A stretch of 64,000 nt of DNA. Source: Schizochytrium sp. CCTCC M209059 (Eukaryota > Sar > Bigyra > Thraustochytrida > Thraustochytriidae). This document shows, piece by piece, positions 60,742 to 64,000 of the stretch. A program made the position numbers and the translations under genes. The notes beneath the pieces are model-generated. The model saw only the letters and a program-made list of their open reading frames with translations, searched no databases and was not told the origin of the DNA. The stretch spans positions 62,001 through 126,000 of the forward strand of contig KN805424.1 in NCBI GenBank assembly GCA_000818945.1. The letters are read 5' to 3'. How positions within the stretch are numbered: position 1 is the stretch's first letter; the number at the start of each line of letters is the position of its first letter.

Positions 60742-62757
60742 ATGTCCAGCGCGAGCTCGCCCGAGCGAGGGAAACAGCTGGCAGGTGCGACACACACACG
60801 CAAAGGAGGCGCACACGGCGCTGGCAGCCAGCTGCGCGCGCGGGGTAGCGGGCCGGAGACTTTGTGGTCGCAGGCAGACCCGCAACGCAGGGCTGCCGTT
60901 CGACTCGTTGCTGCCGAAGGCGAGGGAGCGAGCACACGCACACGTACACGTTCGGAAGACGAGGAGAAGAAGCAGCTGCAGCGCGGGCGCGCGACGTGGC
61001 AACTCGGGAAGATGGGGTTTTTCAGGCGCAGCCACGCTGCCTTCCGGCGCGAGCAAGAGAGCGCCGAGGCCGAAGAAGCGCCGTCGAGCCCAAAGGAATC
61101 AGGCAAGCGCGCAAGCCTGGCCAAAGCGACCGAGGAGCCCAAGCTCTGGCTCAAGCAGCAACGCGATAACGCCATCGAGCTCGCCTATGAGGTTCCAGAC
61201 AAATTCGTGGGCAAACCCGTGGTGGTCGCCGCCAGCCTGGTCAATGAGCGCAAGTCGATGCAGGACGCACAAGCCGACAAGAGGCTCAAGACATCGAAGC
61301 CAATGCCGGCCGGTGCTACGCCAATGCAAATGACAGAATTTGCCAAAGAACGTACGGCGGCCATGCGCGTGTGCGATGAGACCATGGAACGGGGCTATTC
61401 TGCGTACCAGACCAAATTTGGTCGATCTGACCTCACGCCGATCGAAGGCCTGGTCGAGTACATTCGCCTAGGAGATGACTATGATTCAGACCAAGAGGAC
61501 GACGACTTGGAGGACGGCAAGCCCCACTGGGCCGACCTCAGTTTCCGGACCAACTACAGCGAGACTCCCTTTCTGGCCGAGTCGTCCGGCGTCTTTCATC
61601 TCCGACACACTCCTCAGGATGCAGAGCTGGAAATCTTTGTCTTCCTCGACGCTGTCGACGACAATGGTGTGCGTAGCCTTGCTCCCATTCGTACGTTGTC
61701 CATCAAGATTGTCACCAACAAAGCCACCTGGGCAGCAATGCTCAGTCAAGAGGGCATGAGCTCCCTTGTTCCTACATTCGAAAGGAACAGTCTAACACAT
61801 GTCAGAGACTGGGCGGAAATCATCGACGATGAAGAAGAACGCATCCGTTTGCAAATCGACGAGGTTGCAGCTGAGCGTCTCAACGCCATTATTGCTCGCT
61901 TTGGATTTATCACAACCGCTGAACGTGCGCGTATTGCTCATGAAAATGAGGAGCTCCATGCTTTTCTCGAAGAAACTAAGGCGCTCATGGCGGATGATAC
62001 TCAAGAGGTGTTTTACATGGGCCAGCTCGTGGAGACGCGTACGCGTCGGCCGGTCCAGTACGTTGTTCTCACTAGTCCGGATGCCGACGACGAAACCGTC
62101 GTCGCGCGCGAGGCCCTTGGCGAGTCAAAGCAGGTTGGTCAGCTGATCCCCGTCGCCGAACTGCGCCCTTCGTCGTGGACCCTCTTTCTCTCGCATGCCC
62201 AGCGTGAGGCCCAGAACCAGGTTCAGTCATTGCACCTTTTGCTCCGCAACGAAGGCGTCCCTTGCTGGTACGATATGGATGCCGAAAAGCTCGAGGCGGT
62301 CGACATGCTTCGCGGTATTCGCGACTCCAAGTACTTCCTCCTGTACCTGACCGAGGGTTATCTCGAGCGCTTCTTTTGCCGTCTCGAGGCCACTTTCGCA
62401 ATGACAACGCAAAAGAAGGTCATCATCGTCTACGAGTCTGACAACCGCCACGGCGGTGGCCAGTACACGGACCTCATTGATCGTTGCACAGCCAAGTTTC
62501 CCGAGTTTCGAGACTGGCTTATGGCCACCGAGGCCATTCCCATGGCTCGTCGTGCCTTTCAGCGGGAAGCCATGATCCACGAGATCCTCAAGCGCGTCGG
62601 TATCACCAAGCATGTTCTTAGCCGGAACCGCGGCTCGGGATCGCTCACGGAGGCCAAGCTTCGCGGCGAGGTCGAGGACCTCAAGGAGGAGGTCAATAAG
62701 CTTTGGAGCGTGGTGGAGGCCCTTCAGGATCAGCTCGCTGCTCAGCAGCTCCAGTAG
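60742..62757 (+). CDS. TIR-domain protein, possible NAD-consuming enzyme
   Basis: 671 residues from 60742. An inner start at 61012 (MGFFRRSHAAF) gives 581 residues and drops a low-complexity, Arg-rich 90-residue leader, so the start is uncertain. The middle part (about 190-470) is acidic and not recognised. Residues about 477-620 are a TIR domain: WTLFLSHAQREAQNQVQSLHLLLRNEGVPCWYD, MLRGIRDSKYFLLYLTEGYLERFFCRLEATFAM and KKVIIVYESD. The Glu of FCRLE (residue 549) sits where TIR NADases have their catalytic Glu. A coiled coil ends the protein (EVEDLKEEVNKLWSVVEALQDQL), which could drive the oligomerisation TIR domains need. A signalling or cell-death role is inference. Confidence 0.82.
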   Translation: MSSASSPERGKQLAGATHTRKGGAHGAGSQLRARGSGPETLWSQADPQRRAAVRLVAAEGEGASTRTRTRSEDEEKKQLQRGRATWQLGKMGFFRRSHAAFRREQESAEAEEAPSSPKESGKRASLAKATEEPKLWLKQQRDNAIELAYEVPDKFVGKPVVVAASLVNERKSMQDAQADKRLKTSKPMPAGATPMQMTEFAKERTAAMRVCDETMERGYSAYQTKFGRSDLTPIEGLVEYIRLGDDYDSDQEDDDLEDGKPHWADLSFRTNYSETPFLAESSGVFHLRHTPQDAELEIFVFLDAVDDNGVRSLAPIRTLSIKIVTNKATWAAMLSQEGMSSLVPTFERNSLTHVRDWAEIIDDEEERIRLQIDEVAAERLNAIIARFGFITTAERARIAHENEELHAFLEETKALMADDTQEVFYMGQLVETRTRRPVQYVVLTSPDADDETVVAREALGESKQVGQLIPVAELRPSSWTLFLSHAQREAQNQVQSLHLLLRNEGVPCWYDMDAEKLEAVDMLRGIRDSKYFLLYLTEGYLERFFCRLEATFAMTTQKKVIIVYESDNRHGGGQYTDLIDRCTAKFPEFRDWLMATEAIPMARRAFQREAMIHEILKRVGITKHVLSRNRGSGSLTEAKLRGEVEDLKEEVNKLWSVVEALQDQLAAQQLQ

Positions 62758-63883
62758 GTATGGAAGGCGCTCAGTCATCTTGCCTGTTTCTTTCCCATCC
62801 TTTCGCATCCTTTAATTCGCCCACCATGGTGGCTACACATGAACTTCGTTACTTTCATTCTGTTGTCAAGTCTCTGTTACTTTCCACGACGTGGTCGTTG
62901 TCGCTCCCCACATGCCGCATGAATCGTGTCCAAATTTGCAGAATAACCGATATAGAAAAGCCGGCACTGACAGATGTCTTCCAAAGTCGATACATGTGCG
63001 GACAATGCGTCTTTCTTGCTTGGTACACGTGTCACTCTCGGCCTGCGGTCAGTCGACCAACCGCGACTTGGGGGAGGCACTGCCATGGTTACATTCCTCC
63101 AAGAGAACGGGGCCCGTTCTCTTGCCACTCGCGGTGGTTAGGGGCATCTAGTTAAGGTGGGTCCTACTTCACTCATATGTTACAGATTGGAGAGTATAGC
63201 TTATTTCCCCTTTATATATGATTACCACCTTATTTTTCCACCCCTGCTTGCGGTGAATGAATTTCAAATTCAAACGCCTCCTTCCTTCCTTTCGCGCCTT
63301 CCTTTTGCGTGAGAAGCAAAAGCAAGGAACGCCAAAACTCGATCCCGAAGAGCTCCCGTGCGACGAGCTGAAGGCTTGCCTGGTCGCTCGCTCCTCTCCC
63401 TCTCTCTTCTGGCGAGACACGTTTCTGGCCTCGTCTGCTGGCCCGCGCAGAAAACCGCTTGGGTCGCGGCGGATTCTCGCTCGCTCGCCCGCCGGCCCGC
63501 CCGGTCTGGGCTTCCGAGTCACCCATTCAGCCATCCACGGATCGGATCGTCGAGCGAGTGAACGCAGTTGCTCTCGTCCTCACCCCGTCGCGTCTCGCAC
63601 CTCGCGCCGAGGGGCTCACGACACCGCGCGGAAACCGCCGGAGAGGGACGGACGCTTGAGACGCTTATCTTGACAGGCGCCTTCAACGTCGGCCGCGCGC
63701 TCGTCGACATCAACTACCTCGCTGGCGGCGAGGAAAAAGGGCACCTTTAAGCGACAGCAGGGACAGCACAAGCAGGAGCAGCACCAGCGGCTCTGCGGCT
63801 TGCACGTTGCTTGTTTTGGTGGTAAAATCTACATAGAGCAGAAGAAGTCATCTTCGTGCGGATCATAGAGTGGCGTCGTCAAG
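62758..63883. other. Spacer before the last gene
   Basis: 3' flank of the TIR gene and promoter of the next gene. No ORF with recognisable content and no RNA gene. The last 400 bases are GC-rich with GCTCGCTCGCC-like repeats. Confidence 0.6.
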
Positions 63884-64000
63884 ATGGCCACGGAAGACGA
63901 GGTTGGCGAGGTGGTCATGCTACAGGACAGTGCTCTCGAAGCCGTGTCCCCTTCGCGCGCTCGTCAAGCACAACTGGCAGCTGATGGAGATGAAGCAGAA
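63884..64000 (+). CDS. Start of an unknown gene, 3' end outside window
   Basis: ATG at 63884 (context AAGATGG) opens an in-frame 39-codon stretch to the window edge, beginning MATEDEVGEVVMLQDSALEA. It is acidic and not recognised. Support is the good start context and the open frame only. Confidence 0.4.
   Translation, partial: MATEDEVGEVVMLQDSALEAVSPSRARQAQLAADGDEAE

Overview
The window looks like nuclear DNA from a GC-rich, intron-poor, flagellated protist. A thraustochytrid (Labyrinthulomycetes, stramenopiles; Aurantiochytrium/Schizochytrium type) is the best guess. The grounds are: long uninterrupted ORFs on both strands with large AT/GC-mixed spacers, a few short GT-AG introns, abundant microsatellites, poly-Q/poly-N/poly-D tracts, an axonemal dynein heavy chain, a tubulin polyglutamylase-type TTLL enzyme, a FAD2-like desaturase and a hybrid histidine kinase. 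The assignment is an inference from gene content; no rRNA or tRNA gene was found to confirm it. Two runs of N (12154-12266 and 42668-43229) are assembly gaps.

Layout. 1-10.7 kb: an LRR protein (5' truncated), a TMEM222/RTE1-type membrane protein, a UIM protein, an unknown Ser-rich protein, a TTLL enzyme and an extended SDR reductase. 10.7-13 kb: repeat-rich non-coding DNA with a gap. 13-23 kb: a delta-12-type desaturase, two tandem THEM6-like thioesterases that share one intron position, a glutaredoxin fused to a dead phosphatase-like domain, a coiled-coil protein and a small membrane protein. 23.9-37.4 kb: one 4486-residue Kelch/IPT/filamin dynein heavy chain with no intron. 37.7-40 kb: a membrane hybrid histidine kinase. 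40.5-49.1 kb: a lipid-modification locus in which a coclaurine-N-methyltransferase-like/CFA-family methyltransferase is divergent from a very large FAD oxidoreductase-CFA synthase-membrane-DUF1365 protein. 49.2-64 kb: a small coiled-coil protein, a TPR-TMEM33 fusion, a possibly myristoylated calpain, a cyclic-nucleotide-binding/RGS fusion, mitochondrial-type methionyl-tRNA formyltransferase, a small basic protein, a TIR-domain protein and the start of one more gene.

The most notable object is at 43862-49115. Two adjacent ORFs can be joined by a 190-nt GT-AG intron that exactly restores frame, removes the stop codon and brings the DUF1365 domain directly behind the membrane domain. This would put the products of the bacterial COG2907-COG3496-COG2230 gene neighbourhood (FAD oxidoreductase, DUF1365, CFA methyltransferase) on one polypeptide of about 1687 residues. 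Together with the divergent second CFA-family methyltransferase it suggests a locus for methylated, cyclopropane or furan fatty-acid synthesis. Other unusual architectures are cyclic-nucleotide sensor plus RGS, glutaredoxin plus Cys-to-Asp pseudophosphatase, TPR plus TMEM33, and a dynein whose AAA1 site has lost its sensor-I signature.

Non-coding DNA is dominated by microsatellites, many of them within about 300 nt upstream of start codons, and by several CTAG-centred motifs close to gene starts.
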